A stretch of 64,000 nucleotides of DNA from CBDIHP01 sp965279195. Its GTDB lineage: Bacteria > Planctomycetota > Planctomycetia > Isosphaerales > Isosphaeraceae. The stretch lies in the NCBI GenBank assembly GCA_965279195.1, contig CBDIHP010000047.1, positions 496,001 to 560,000 of the forward strand, read 5' to 3'. Shown here piece after piece: positions 15,937 through 25,120 of this stretch. The notes beneath the pieces are model-generated. The model did not search any database. It was not told the DNA's origin and saw only the letters and a program-made list of their open reading frames with translations. The position numbers and the translations under genes are program-made. Within the stretch, counting starts at the first letter, position 1, and each line of letters opens with the position of its first letter.

Positions 15937-17025
15937 TCAATAGCTGTCGGCGCTGACGACCTCGCCGCCGGCGCGGGTGCCGAGTGCGCGCCAGGTGGCG
16001 ATGTTCACGCTCTCCTTGATGAACTTGACGGAGCCGTCGCAGAAGGCGGTGTTGACGCCGCCGGGGTGGTAGCTGCGGGCGCCGATGTGGGAGGAGCTGA
16101 AGTAGGCGACGTCGCCGCAGTCGAGCTGCCGGGTGTTCGGCGTCATGGTGTGGTTGTAATAGGCGAGTTCGGGGATGTTGCCGCGATAATATTGCTGGCC
16201 GCGGTAGGTGATGCGGGTGTTGTAGGGGATGCCGGAGCAGGCGGGCTGGGGGATGTAGTTGTCATTGGGGGCGCTCCAGGACGACGGCAGGTAGACCGTG
16301 CTGGGGTCGCCGGGGACGTTGGCGGGGACGGGGAACGGCAGCATCGAGATGCGGATCTCGGAGAAGAGTGCGGTGTTGGACGTGCCGTCGGTGATGTTGG
16401 CCAGCCGGGTGGAGCTGGTGACCGAGCGGTACTTGCTGGTGTCGGTGACGGGGGCGGTGGAGTCGATGGAGACGTTGAAGATGCCGAGGGTGGCGGTGTT
16501 GCTCTCGGAGTAGGGGTACAGGGTTGTGGATGTGTTGAAGACCTGCGCGGCGGTGGCGCCGTTGTTGCCGTAGTAATTGCTCTGGCCGAGGTTGCCGATG
16601 CTATTGGCGTAGACGCGGTTGCCGGGGGAGCGTCCGCCGCGGGCGTCGGACGGGCAGAGGAAGGCGGAGATCTGCTGGGTGCGTGCGGTGTCGTTCTCGG
16701 CCGACGAGTTCATGTCGATGCTGAGGTTGAACGTGCCGTAGAGGTTGGACTGCTCGAGGAAGCCGAGGATGAGGCCCTGGACGCTGAGCCGGGTGCCGCC
16801 GCCGCTGGTGGGGTAGGGTCCGATGCCGTCGGGGAACTTGCTGTTGGTGCTCTCGAAGTTGTGGACGGCGAGGCCGATCTGCTTGAGGTTGTTGGTGCAC
16901 TGGATGCGTCGGGCGGCCTCGCGGGCGCTCTGGACGGCCGGCAGGAGCAGGGCGATCAGTACGGCGATGATGGCGATGACGACCAGCAATTCGATGAGGG
17001 TGAACCCGCGTCGGTTCGTGCGCAT
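15937..17025 (-). CDS. DUF1559 pseudopilin-like protein (H-X9-DG type)
   Basis: A 362-residue planctomycete-type protein. The N-terminus has the class III pilin-like prepilin motif RRGFTLIELLVVIAIIAVLI followed by the long hydrophobic helix. The C-terminus has the H-X9-DG signature (YHPGGVNTAFCDGSVKF), then WRALGTRAGGEVVSADSY. Such proteins are exported and may form surface pilin-like structures; their role is not settled. A GTG nine bases upstream (17034) has a better-placed AAAGG ribosome site and could be the true start, adding three residues. The lipoprotein downstream is on the same strand. A paralogue is at 55693-56736. Confidence 0.9.
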   Translation of the reverse strand: MRTNRRGFTLIELLVVIAIIAVLIALLLPAVQSAREAARRIQCTNNLKQIGLAVHNFESTNSKFPDGIGPYPTSGGGTRLSVQGLILGFLEQSNLYGTFNLSIDMNSSAENDTARTQQISAFLCPSDARGGRSPGNRVYANSIGNLGQSNYYGNNGATAAQVFNTSTTLYPYSESNTATLGIFNVSIDSTAPVTDTSKYRSVTSSTRLANITDGTSNTALFSEIRISMLPFPVPANVPGDPSTVYLPSSWSAPNDNYIPQPACSGIPYNTRITYRGQQYYRGNIPELAYYNHTMTPNTRQLDCGDVAYFSSSHIGARSYHPGGVNTAFCDGSVKFIKESVNIATWRALGTRAGGEVVSADSY

Positions 17026-17383
17026 TGCGTTCACGGATGAAGGCCTTTCGAAATGAAGGGAGGATGGAGGGGACGCGCCGGTCGTGTGGCGCGCGGCGAC
17101 GTTGCCGGCGTGGGGCGCGGCCGGCCCCGGGATCCGGGGCGGTGGGGAGGGACCATCGGACGAGGACGGACGGTGGCAAGGTCGGCCCAGAGGGTGGGCC
17201 TTCGGCGTGGGAGCGCCGGGAGGTCTGGGGGGGACCGGGCGGGGCAGGCTGGGAGCCTGCACGCCGGGACTCCATCGGAGAATCCTATCGAATTCCGGCC
17301 CGGGACGCCACGGGATTACCCGCCGGGCGTGGGGCAATTTGGGATGTGTTGAAATCCGGCCTCAATATTCCGAATGCATGCAG
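17026..17383. other. Intergenic region upstream of the DUF1559 gene
   Basis: Holds the leader of the DUF1559 gene (AAAGG about 20 bases before its ATG). No gene or repeat-family member was recognised. The stretch 17333-17395 is locally poor in GC and could carry the promoter. Confidence 0.4.
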
Positions 17384-17983
17384 TCAGATTTCCGGAGCCC
17401 GCCAGATGAGGGCGTCCTTGAGGCCGTCGGTGCTTTTGTCGACGAGGGGCCAGTGGAGGGGGACGGGGATGTCGGCCCGGGACGGGTAGCGCTGGGCGTC
17501 GTCGAGGACGAGGAGTCCGCCGGGGGCGAACTTGGGGACGACGGCGCGGAGGCAGTTGGTGCGGTAGTGGCCGTCGATGAGGGCGAAGCCGAGGCTGCGG
17601 TCGGGGAACTCGGAGGCGACGGCGACGTAGGCGGGGGGGCTGGGGTAGTCGAGTCGTTCGGGCTGATCGGGGGGGTGGTCGAGGGGGACGAGGCGGAGGT
17701 CGACGTTGGTCAGGCCGGATCCGGCGAGCATGTCGCGGACCTGGGCGTGCCATCCGGGGTCGTGCTCGACGGTGGTGAGCCGGGCGAGCCTGGGGGCGAG
17801 CCATCGGGTGCTGCGTCCGCCGCCGAATTCGAGCCCGACCATGCCGGTCGAGATGTGGGCCTCGCAGTAGGCGACGGTGCCGGGGCAGAGCCAGGGCTTG
17901 TCGGGGTGGCGGCGTTCCCGGATTGCGGATCGGATCCGGGCGAGGAGTCGTCCGGGGTGCTTGAGCCAGTAGGCGACGGCCAT
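17384..17983 (-). CDS. Class I SAM-dependent methyltransferase-like protein
   Basis: A 199-residue Rossmann-fold protein. The SAM motif I region is GLEFGGGRSTRWLA (about 49-62), followed by TTVEHDPGWHAQVRDML with an acidic residue at the end of strand 2, and FALIDGHYRTNCL as the motif IV-like segment with an Asp-Gly. LLVLDDAQRYP is a later strand. This pattern resembles O-methyltransferases acting on small molecules or sugars. The start at 17983 has GGGAGG four bases upstream, which decides it over an in-frame start 45 bases earlier. It stands alone between the DUF1559 leader and the divergent PLD-like gene. Substrate is unknown. Confidence 0.72.
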   Translation of the reverse strand: MAVAYWLKHPGRLLARIRSAIRERRHPDKPWLCPGTVAYCEAHISTGMVGLEFGGGRSTRWLAPRLARLTTVEHDPGWHAQVRDMLAGSGLTNVDLRLVPLDHPPDQPERLDYPSPPAYVAVASEFPDRSLGFALIDGHYRTNCLRAVVPKFAPGGLLVLDDAQRYPSRADIPVPLHWPLVDKSTDGLKDALIWRAPEI

Positions 17984-18414
17984 GGGGCCTCCCGGTGCGG
18001 GCGGGGTTGCGGCCGGGGATTCGCGCAAGGCATTCGCATGGGGGCCCTTGCGGCCCGGCGAGTGGGGCGTCGGGGACCGATAAGGCGATGATCCGTCGGC
18101 CCTGGCGGGTTTGTCAAGGCGGGCGGCGGGGCGGAGATTGCGGGTTGCGGGGGATTTGTGCTTTTTTGCGCGGAACGCTCTTTTCAGGGATCATAAAAAA
18201 GGCTATAGCTTATCGCTGAGATCGTTATAAGTTTGCCGCGAATATATCTGACGATCCGGCGGGCGGCCGCTCCTCTCGGGCCGCCCCGGTTTGCGATCCT
18301 TCCGTCCTCTCACGCGTCAAAGACGACCGAGCCGGGCGATGCCGCCCGCTACGTTCTCGCCGACGTTCACACGCCGGCGATGCGTTCCCCCCCTTGCAGG
18401 CAGAGGTCCAGGTG
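17984..18414. other. Divergent intergenic region with an AT-rich island
   Basis: Between the minus-strand methyltransferase and the plus-strand PLD-like gene. At about 18160-18260 the sequence is unusually AT-rich for this genome, with TTTTTTGCGC, CATAAAAAAGGCTATAGC and AAGTTTGCCGCGAATATATC. It is the most promoter-like part, but no clean -35/-10 pair could be fixed. No gene recognised. Confidence 0.35.
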
Positions 18415-20133
18415 ATGTCAGGGGAATTCGACAGAGTCGGGCAGAATCCGTCCGCGCCATTCTCACTTAAAGTCCATCGTGGCGACGGGATGGCGCTTCT
18501 GGGCATGAACTGGCGGTCGGGCCGTCCGCCCCGGGATTTCGTCGGCTTCTTCCTATCGTACCGGGAGCCGGGGTCGTCGCGCTTCGTGCCGATCCGGAAC
18601 CGCCTGGCGTTCCCCGACGGCCGCGGCACGGTGCCGCCGAGGAACCCCGACCTGGAGCTGGCGCCGAGCAGCGAGGCGCCGATTCAGCGGTTCTGGTGGG
18701 TGCACATGCCCCCGACCCCGCAGCAATCTGGCGAGATCACCTATCAGGCCAAAGCTGTCTACATGAATCGCTGGGGCGAGCTTAATTATGGGGAAAAACA
18801 AGAGGTCTCGATCGAGATCATGGGGGAAACCCATTCTGGCCAGCTTAACGTGACGTTCACGAGGGGATTCGTGGCGTCGCACGCGTTCGCGTGGCGTTAT
18901 GCGGGGGCGGAGTCGTCGTCCCCGCTGCTGGCGTCGGAGGGGCTGGCGGAGCCGTCGCATCCGGAGTCGGCCGAGGCGAGGGAGTGGCTGGGGGGCCGGG
19001 CGCGGGCGGCGATCCTCGATGCGCTCGACGCGGCGATCGACGACCCGACGGCGGAGGTCCGCCTGATCGCGCACGACCTGGATGCGCCCGAGATCCTCAG
19101 CCGGCTGGAGCGCCTGGGCCGGCGGCTCTGGGCGATCGTCGACGACTCGGGCGTGCACGGACGCCCCGGATCGCCGGAGTCCACCGCGGCCGAGCGCCTG
19201 TCGAAGTCGGCCGGCGGCGACCATGTCCGCCGCCAGCACCTGGGGCACACCCAGCACAACAAGACGATCGTGATCCAGGGCCGGGGCCGGAACCTGGTGA
19301 TCTGCGGCTCGGCCGACTTCTCCTGGCGGGGGCTCTACGTCCGGGCGGGGAGCGTCCTGGTGCTCAGGGGGGAGGGGCCGGCGCAGGTGTTCCGCTCGGC
19401 GTTCGAAGACTACTGGTCGCTGGACGACGCCGGGGCGTTCGGCGACTCCCCCTCGGCGCGGCTGAACGACCTGGGGCTGTCGGGGATCGACGCGAGGGTC
19501 GGGTTCGCGCCCTTCGCGCCCCGGAATGCGATGGTGGGCCGGATGGCGGACGACCTGCGGTCGCGGACGATGTCGAGCCTGCTGTATTCCCTCGGCGCGC
19601 TGCAGAATTCGCGGGGCCCGGTGCGCGATGCGATCGAGGCGGTCCGGGGTCGGGAGGACCTGTTCGTCTCGGGGATCGTCGAGAAGAAGGCGGGGGGCCT
19701 GGAGATCCAGCCGGCGGTCGGGGACCCCCTGATCGCGACCCCGTCGGCGCTCTCGAAGGCCGTGCCCGAGCCGTTCCGGTCCGAGCCGACGAGGACGGCC
19801 CCGCTGCGGATGCACCACAAGTTCCTGGTCCTCGACTTCGACCGCCCGACGGCCCGGGTCTACGTCGGGTCCAGCAACTTCGACGGCAACACCGACTTCC
19901 AGAACGGCGAGCACGTCCTGGTGATCCGCGACCGCCGCGTCGCCGTGTCGTACGCGGTCGAGGCGCTGCGGCTCATCGACCACTACCGGTTCCTGGTCGC
20001 CTCACAGGAGGCCCGGGCGAGCAAGCAGCCGCTCGCCCTGCGGATGCCCCCGCGCAGCGACAGCGAGTCCCCCTGGTGGGAGCCCTATTTCAGCAACCCG
20101 CGCAAGGTCCGCGAGCGGTTGCTGTTCGGTTGA
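18415..20133 (+). CDS. Phospholipase D-like domain protein with novel N-terminal region
   Basis: A 572-residue soluble protein with two PLD-type motifs. The first is QHNKTIVIQ (His281-x-Lys283), where the usual Asp five residues after the Lys is Gln288; it is followed by ICGSADFSWRG. The second is complete: HHKFLVLD (His467-x-Lys469-x4-Asp474), followed by VGSSNFDGNTDF. The superfamily cleaves phosphodiester bonds in lipids or nucleic acids through a His nucleophile. The N-terminal ~150 residues look like a beta-rich domain (DFVGFFLSYREPG, QRFWWVHMP) of no family I know. There is no signal peptide. The ATG at 18415 has AGAGG about 10 bases upstream; a TTG 21 bases earlier is less likely. It is a single gene between a methyltransferase and a convergent membrane protein. 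Confidence 0.82.
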   Translation: MSGEFDRVGQNPSAPFSLKVHRGDGMALLGMNWRSGRPPRDFVGFFLSYREPGSSRFVPIRNRLAFPDGRGTVPPRNPDLELAPSSEAPIQRFWWVHMPPTPQQSGEITYQAKAVYMNRWGELNYGEKQEVSIEIMGETHSGQLNVTFTRGFVASHAFAWRYAGAESSSPLLASEGLAEPSHPESAEAREWLGGRARAAILDALDAAIDDPTAEVRLIAHDLDAPEILSRLERLGRRLWAIVDDSGVHGRPGSPESTAAERLSKSAGGDHVRRQHLGHTQHNKTIVIQGRGRNLVICGSADFSWRGLYVRAGSVLVLRGEGPAQVFRSAFEDYWSLDDAGAFGDSPSARLNDLGLSGIDARVGFAPFAPRNAMVGRMADDLRSRTMSSLLYSLGALQNSRGPVRDAIEAVRGREDLFVSGIVEKKAGGLEIQPAVGDPLIATPSALSKAVPEPFRSEPTRTAPLRMHHKFLVLDFDRPTARVYVGSSNFDGNTDFQNGEHVLVIRDRRVAVSYAVEALRLIDHYRFLVASQEARASKQPLALRMPPRSDSESPWWEPYFSNPRKVRERLLFG

Positions 20134-20187
20134 GACGGGCCCCGGGGGCCCAATGGGCCCCCGAGACCTCGCCGGATCGGGATGGGT

Positions 20188-20757
20188 TCAATCGATCTCG
20201 GGGTAGGCGGGGCCCTTGCCGCAGAACCCGGGGGTGACGCCCTTGAGCCAGATGTTGCCGTCGCGGATCTTGTTGACCTGGAGCACCAGGCCCGCGTTGT
20301 TGCCGTAGATCAAGGCGACCACGATGGCGACGATCCCCGGGATGACCGCCGCCGCGGGTTCCGGGACGAAGAAGCCGAGCACGAACAGCCCGATGCCCCC
20401 GAACGCGATGAGCCAGGCCGTCAGGATGGCCCTCGAACGCTTCGCCCGGTGCTCCTCGCAGAGCGAGAAATTCACCTCGCCCTTGCTCCGGACGAGCAGC
20501 GCGACGAGGGCATAGATGAGGACATTGAACAGCAGGACCAGGTAGTAGCCCGGGGGGTGCCAGGAGTAGGTCTTGTGGAGGCGGTGCCCGGCGGGCTCCG
20601 CGCCGCACTTGACGCAGCGGTCGGGGAGCTGGCTCTTGTTGCGGGCGACCAGGAACTTGCCGTCCTGCCAGTATCCGCCCTCGTCGCCGGGTTCCTGGAA
20701 ATCCCGGCTCGGTTGGAACGTCGCCTCGGGGGCAGAGTAGGGGTTGAACTGCGACAT
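20188..20757 (-). CDS. Membrane protein with a CxxC motif, unknown function
   Basis: A 189-residue protein. A soluble N-terminal part (about 1-65) carries DRCVKCGAEPAGHRLHKTY, a zinc-ribbon-like CxxC with a later FSLCEEHRAK that could supply further ligands. Two pairs of membrane helices follow (about 72-90 and 110-155), and the C-terminus is LWLKGVTPGFCGKGPAYPEID-like. Similar short proteins are frequent in planctomycetes with no known role. It converges with the PLD-like gene, with 54 bases between stops. The start is the only ATG before the hydrophilic N-terminus MSQFNPYSAPEATF. Confidence 0.75.
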   Translation of the reverse strand: MSQFNPYSAPEATFQPSRDFQEPGDEGGYWQDGKFLVARNKSQLPDRCVKCGAEPAGHRLHKTYSWHPPGYYLVLLFNVLIYALVALLVRSKGEVNFSLCEEHRAKRSRAILTAWLIAFGGIGLFVLGFFVPEPAAAVIPGIVAIVVALIYGNNAGLVLQVNKIRDGNIWLKGVTPGFCGKGPAYPEID

Positions 20758-20955
20758 GGGGGGATGCCTTCTCTTCTCCTGGATGGAATGGGCGTCGCCG
20801 GAGAGGTGGCCCCGGGCCGGGCACCGGATGGCCGCGCCCCGGGGTTGCGCGAGAGCATATCCGAATGGGATCGCAGCGGCCAGAGAGAGGATGCCCCTGG
20901 CATTCAGTAGCAGCACGCGCCGTCGAGTTTCGAACGCGCGGGGCTCTCTCGGAAT

Positions 20956-21000
20956 CGCTGGACGCGGGCCTCCCGTTCCTCGGGAGGCCCGCGTCCAGCG
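20956..21000. repeat. Perfect 20-bp inverted repeat with 5-base loop
   Basis: Arms 20956-20975 and 20981-21000 are exact reverse complements, with loop TTCCT. It sits in the 484-base gap between two divergent genes (20757 and 21242). A family E fragment (GGCGTCCTGGCGGTTCCA) lies at about 21103-21121. No T-run follows, so a simple Rho-independent terminator is not obvious. Confidence 0.8.
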
Positions 21001-21241
21001 CCCTCGAACCGCCCCTGTTGGACGACATCTCACGCCTGGGGCGGGGGCGGGAGGCCCGCGCCCGTCGCTCTGTCCACACCTCACGATGCTCTCCGCGTCC
21101 TTGGCGTCCTGGCGGTTCCACGGTCGGATTGATCGGATCCGGCCGTTTGTCCCGGGCGTGGGATCGGGGTATGATGCCGCTCCCCTCGATGGCAGCGGAT
21201 GACGACACGACCCCTCGCCGACCGACGGACGGACGACCGCC

Positions 21242-23042
21242 ATGCAACTCCACTGGATCGACTGGATCATCGTGGCCGCGACGATCGCGGTCTGCTTCCT
21301 GCCGGCGCTGCTGTTCGCGAAGCGGTCGAGCCAGAGCACGTCGGAATACTTCGCCTCGGGCCGCTCGGTCCCCTGGTGGCTCGCCGGGCTGTCGATGGTC
21401 GCCACCACCTTCTCCAGCGACACCCCCAACCTCGTCACCGACTTCGTCCGCCGCCAGGGCGTCGCAGGCAACTGGCAGTGGTGGGCGTTCACGCTCACCG
21501 GCGTCGCCACGGTGTTCTTCTATGCCAGGCTCTGGCGCCGCTCGGGCGTGCTGACTGACCTGGAATTCTACGAGCTGCGGTATTCCGGCGGCCCCGCCCG
21601 CGTGCTGCGGGGGTTCCGCTCGGTCTACCTCGGCTTGTTCTTCAATTGCATGATCATGGCCACGGTGAACCTGGCGGCCTGCAAGATCGCGGCCATCCTG
21701 TTCGGGCTCGACCGCTGGCAGACGCTCCTGGTGGTCGGCGTGCTGAACGTCGGGTTCGCCGCGCACGCGGGTTTATGGGGCGTCCTGGTCATTGATATGA
21801 TTCAGTTCTTCATCAAGATGACCGCCGTGGTCGCCGCCGCGTATTTCGCCGTGAGCCTGCCGCAGGTCGGCGGTCTGACCGGACTGGTGGAGAAGCTCTC
21901 GGCGAGGCCCGGCCCGGACGGCATCAACTACCTGAACATGCTACCGGACTTCAGCAACCACTGGGACCTCGCGATCGCCGTCTTCGTCATCCCCATCACC
22001 GTGCAGTGGTGGGCCGTGTGGTACCCCGGGGCCGAGCCCGGCGGCGGCAGCTACATCGCGCAACGGATGCTCGCCTCCCGGACCGAGAAGGATGCGCTCG
22101 GCGGCGTCCTGTTCTTCAACGTCGCCCACTATGTGCTGCGCCCGTGGCCGTGGATCCTCGTGGGCCTGGCGTCGCTGATCGTCTATCCGGAGCTGTCGGA
22201 CATCGCGAAGGCGTTCCCGCACCTGAAGCCCGACCTGATCGGCCACGACATCGCCTACCCGGCGATGCTGCGGTTCCTGCCGATCGGCTGGATGGGCCTG
22301 ATGGTCGGCGGCCTGATCGCGGCGAACTCCTCGACGATCCTCACCCACCTCAACTGGGGGGCATCGTACCTCGTCCACGACTTCTACCGCCGCTTCCTCC
22401 ACACCGACGCGACCGAGGCCCACTACGTCGGCGCGGGCCGGCTCGTCACCGTGGGCCTGTTCTTCTGCTCGGCCGCGCTCGTGTTTCGTGCTCGACACGG
22501 CGAAGGATTCGTTCGACCTGATCCTCCAGGTTGGCGCGGGGACGGGCCTCCTGTACCTCGTGCGGTGGTTCTGGTGGCGGGTGAACGCCTGGTGCGAGAT
22601 CGTGGCGATGGTCAGCTCGTTTGCGATCTCGGTGGGGTTCTGGTACCTCAAGAAGCAAGGGACGACGTTCGGGACGCATCAGTCCTTGCTAATTACCATC
22701 GGCGTGACGACATTGTGCTGGGTGGCGGCGGCCTACCTGGCGCCGGCGACCGATCGGAAGGTGCTCATCAACTTCTATAGGAAGGTCCGCCCCTTCGGGC
22801 CCGGCTGGGGGCCGATCCGCCAGGCCGCCCTCGCCGAAGGACCCTTGCCGGACGTCCACGACCGCGAGAACGTCCCCCTGGCGCTTTTAGGCTGGGTCCT
22901 CGGCTGCACGATGATCTGGTCGAGCCTGTTCACCGTCGGCAACTTCCTCTACGGCCGGACCGGCTACGCCTATTCGCTCCTCGTCGTCTTCGCCGTCAGC
23001 GCGACCGCCCTGGTCGCCCTCGTGCGTCGGCTCTGGAAGTGA
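21242..23042 (+). pseudogene. Sodium:solute symporter (SSS family), frameshifted
   Basis: The protein would have about 600 residues with many membrane helices. The N-terminal part (MQLHWIDWIIVAATIAVCF, then SEYFASGRSVPWWLAGLSM and ATTFSSDTPN) is typical of SSS transporters. The frame is lost at 22484-22487: GTGTTTCGTGCTCGAC should read GTGTTC-GTG-CTC-GAC, so one T is extra in a TTT run. The C-terminal part continues in the next frame from about 22488 (LDTAKDSFDLILQVGAGTG) to a stop at 23042, ending LVALVRRLWK. Either the gene is inactivated or there is a sequencing error in the homopolymer; codon usage stays normal on both sides. Substrate unknown. Confidence 0.82.
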
Positions 23043-23223
23043 CGGATGCGGATGCCCGAACCGGGTAGGGTGGGGGGCGGACGCGGCCAGAATGGCCCGC
23101 GTCAACCCCGCCGACGGATGCCGACGATGCGCCCGATCCACCGCTTCGAGTGGCCGGGAGATTTCCCACGTCGTAGGATGAACTGGGGATCGATCCTGAG
23201 GGCGGAGGATGGAGGAGGGGCCC

Positions 23224-23895
23224 ATGCCCGAGTCGAGCGTGAAGCAGGACGCGCGTCGCCTCGTGGAGCGGCTGGGCGACGACGCGACCTGGGAAGACCT
23301 GCAATACGAGATCGACCTCTGCCAGGCGGTCGAGGCCGGGCTCAAGGACGTCCGCGAGGGGCGGACCGTGCCGCTGGAAGAGGCCCGGAATTTGAATATG
23401 ACAATTAAAGATGTATACGGTTTCGCAAGAACTGGGGACGTTGTTTCCCTTCGTGAGTTTGCTACTCAAGGTGGCGACCTTAATGCAAAGGACTCGTCCG
23501 GACTTTCAGCACTTCACTATGCGATCGCTCATAAGCAAGTCGAGACTATCGACGAGCTACTGAGGCTTGGAGTCGCCGTCGCCATTCAGGACTCCAACGG
23601 ATTGACCGCGTTGCACTATGCAATCGAACATGGACTACCCAACGTACTTGAGGCACTTTTGCGCAAGTGCCCTGAGGCAATCTCAATCAGCGATAGACAC
23701 GGGAATCAACCACTTTGGACGGCTGCATTCAATGCGAGAGGAGATTACAAGATGGTCACTGTGTTATTGGAGCATGGAGCCGATCCAGAACATCCTAACA
23801 AGGTCTCTCTCACGCCGATTGATATAGCAAAGCGAAAAGGTGAAACTGCTCTGCTGGAACTACTGAATGCAAAGGTGGTTCGGAAACCAGAATGA
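23224..23895 (+). CDS. Antitoxin-like N-terminus fused to an ankyrin-repeat domain
   Basis: A 223-residue ORF starting at an ATG with a strong GGAGGAGGGG ribosome site. Residues 1-55 (DARRLVERLGDDATWEDLQY, then AVEAGLKDVREGRTVPLEEA) match the look of short planctomycete/cyanobacterial antitoxins of addiction modules. From about residue 58 the protein switches to four or so ankyrin repeats (GLSALHYAIAHKQVETIDEL, GLTALHYAIEHGLPNVLEAL, HGADPEHPNKVSLTPIDIAK). The DNA switches at the same point: 23281-23340 is 67% GC, 23401-23460 about 42%. An internal ATG at 23398 could start the ankyrin part alone. The ankyrin half resembles immunity or host-interaction proteins; no toxin is adjacent. This looks like a foreign insertion that fused in frame. 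Confidence 0.65.
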   Translation: MPESSVKQDARRLVERLGDDATWEDLQYEIDLCQAVEAGLKDVREGRTVPLEEARNLNMTIKDVYGFARTGDVVSLREFATQGGDLNAKDSSGLSALHYAIAHKQVETIDELLRLGVAVAIQDSNGLTALHYAIEHGLPNVLEALLRKCPEAISISDRHGNQPLWTAAFNARGDYKMVTVLLEHGADPEHPNKVSLTPIDIAKRKGETALLELLNAKVVRKPE

Positions 23896-23979
23896 GAATG
23901 GGGGGCCACCTCACCTTGTCCTGGCGGTCTGGCTGTCTGACCACGGAACTGAGTCGATCTACGCCCCGCCGACCAACGG

Positions 23980-24179
23980 GGGGGGATGTCCGCGCCACGT
24001 TCAAGCTGCTCATCGAGGCGGATGCCGAAGAAGCGAGGATCGGCTCCGAGATGATCGCCCTCTGGACCCGTTGCCTCACCAACCGCCTCCAACTCGAGCG
24101 CGACCTCGGCGTGCTCGACGCCGACACCTGGCCCGCCTTCCTCGCCCGCTTCCAGGCCCGGCCCGCCCCGACCCCCTGA
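23980..24179 (+). pseudogene. Remnant of an unrecognised coding region
   Basis: After the low-GC ankyrin segment the DNA returns to the native codon pattern, and an open frame ending at 24179 encodes FKLLIEADAEEARIGSEMIA and WTRCLTNRLQLERDLGVLDA. This is helical and coding-like but has no convincing start or family. It may be the C-terminal remnant of the gene interrupted by the ankyrin segment, or part of a small unknown protein. Confidence 0.35.
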
Positions 24180-24194
24180 CGATCGCCGCACCCC

Positions 24195-24336
24195 CTGGAG
24201 AGCGGAAGCGAGCGTCCGCGCTGTCCCCGGGGAGCTTGCTCCTGACAGATCACCCCCTGTCGAAGGCCGACGCCTCGATCCGGCCCGCGAAGCGAGCTTT
24301 GCGAGAGCAGGGCGGTAGCAAGCTCCCGCACTCCGG
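24195..24336. repeat. Family C hairpin element
   Basis: About 140 bases opening with GGAGAGCGGAAGCGAGCGTC and closing with GCAAGCTCCCGCACTCCGG. The inner arms are GGAGCTTGCTCC-like and GCGAAGCGAGCTTTGCG. See the complete copies at 50434-50575 and 59571-59711. Confidence 0.7.
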
Positions 24337-24395
24337 ATGCATAATTCGACGGAGAGAGCGGCATCAATCGGCCCGACCTGACCTGAGGATGAGCC

Positions 24396-24865
24396 ATGGA
24401 CTGGACCGAGGTCTGCCAGGACCGGTCGCTGCAGGACTTGCCATTCAAGATCGAGCTGAACGAGTGGGGGCAGGTCGTCATGAGCCCGGCGTCGAACCGG
24501 CACGGCCGCAACCAGATGGCGATCGGCCTGAGGCTCTCGGCACTCGTTGCCGGGGCGAGATCATCGCCGAGTGTGCGATCGACACCCCGCGCGGGGTGAA
24601 GGTCGCCGACGTCGCCTGGGGCTCCGACGCGTTCATCGGGGCCCACGGCTTCGCCACGCCCTATCCCGCCGCGCCCGAACTCTGCATCGAGATCGTCTCC
24701 CCGTCGAACTCGGCCGAGGAGATCCGCGAGAAGGTCGCCCTCTACCTCCTGCGCGGGGCCGTCGAGGTCTGGCTCTGCAGCGACGACGGCGCGATGACCT
24801 TCCACGACGCATCCGGCAAGCTCGCCCGCTCGGGGCTCGTCCCCGGGTTCCCGGCCCGGATTTGA
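24396..24865 (+). pseudogene. Uma2 family (DUF820) endonuclease, frameshifted
   Basis: The first frame from ATG 24396 reads MDWTEVCQDRSLQDLPFKIE, then MSPASNRHGRNQMAIGLRLS, and is lost near 24550-24560. The second frame continues with RGEIIAECAIDTPRGVKVAD and contains the Uma2 signature ELCIEIVSPSNSAEEIREKV and GAVEVWLCSDD, stopping at 24865. One base appears to be missing around the GCCGGGG run. The PD-(D/E)XK-like elements (Asp of ADVAWGSD, Glu of CIEIVSPSN) are intact, so the gene was recently whole, or the sequence has an error. Uma2 proteins are abundant nuclease-fold proteins of uncertain role in cyanobacteria and planctomycetes. Confidence 0.78.
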
Positions 24866-24887
24866 CGGAGCGGGGCGAACATCGAAG

Positions 24888-25063
24888 GCGCTGGGCGCGG
24901 GTCTCCCGACCCCCCCCTGGACTCGCCGCTCGCTACCGCCCGATCGGGTCTCCGGACCCGTTCGAGGAAGGCCCCTCGCGTCGGAGCATTGGATTTTCGG
25001 GTCGGTAGACCCGCTCCCAGCGCTTCGCGAGAGCAGGGCGGTAGCAAGCTCCCGCACTCCGGG
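24888..25063. repeat. Family B element (24888-25024) joined to a half family C element
   Basis: The B part starts GCGCTGGGCGCGGGTCTCCC and ends CCCGCTCCCAGCGCT. Its inner arms are less well matched than in other copies (CCCGACC, CCGGACC and GGTCGGT versions together). Immediately after it, at 25022-25063, comes the right half of family C (GGTAGCAAGCTCCCGCACTC), so two families share a junction. Confidence 0.7.
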
Positions 25064-25120
25064 TCCGCCGGCGCTCGTCCGCCCCTACGCAAATGCGGCG
25101 AATCTGGTAAAATCCGTCGC

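Noticed and set aside
23224..23400. Toxin-antitoxin operon
   Set aside because: The antitoxin-like segment is fused to ankyrin repeats and no ParE/RelE-type toxin lies next to it.
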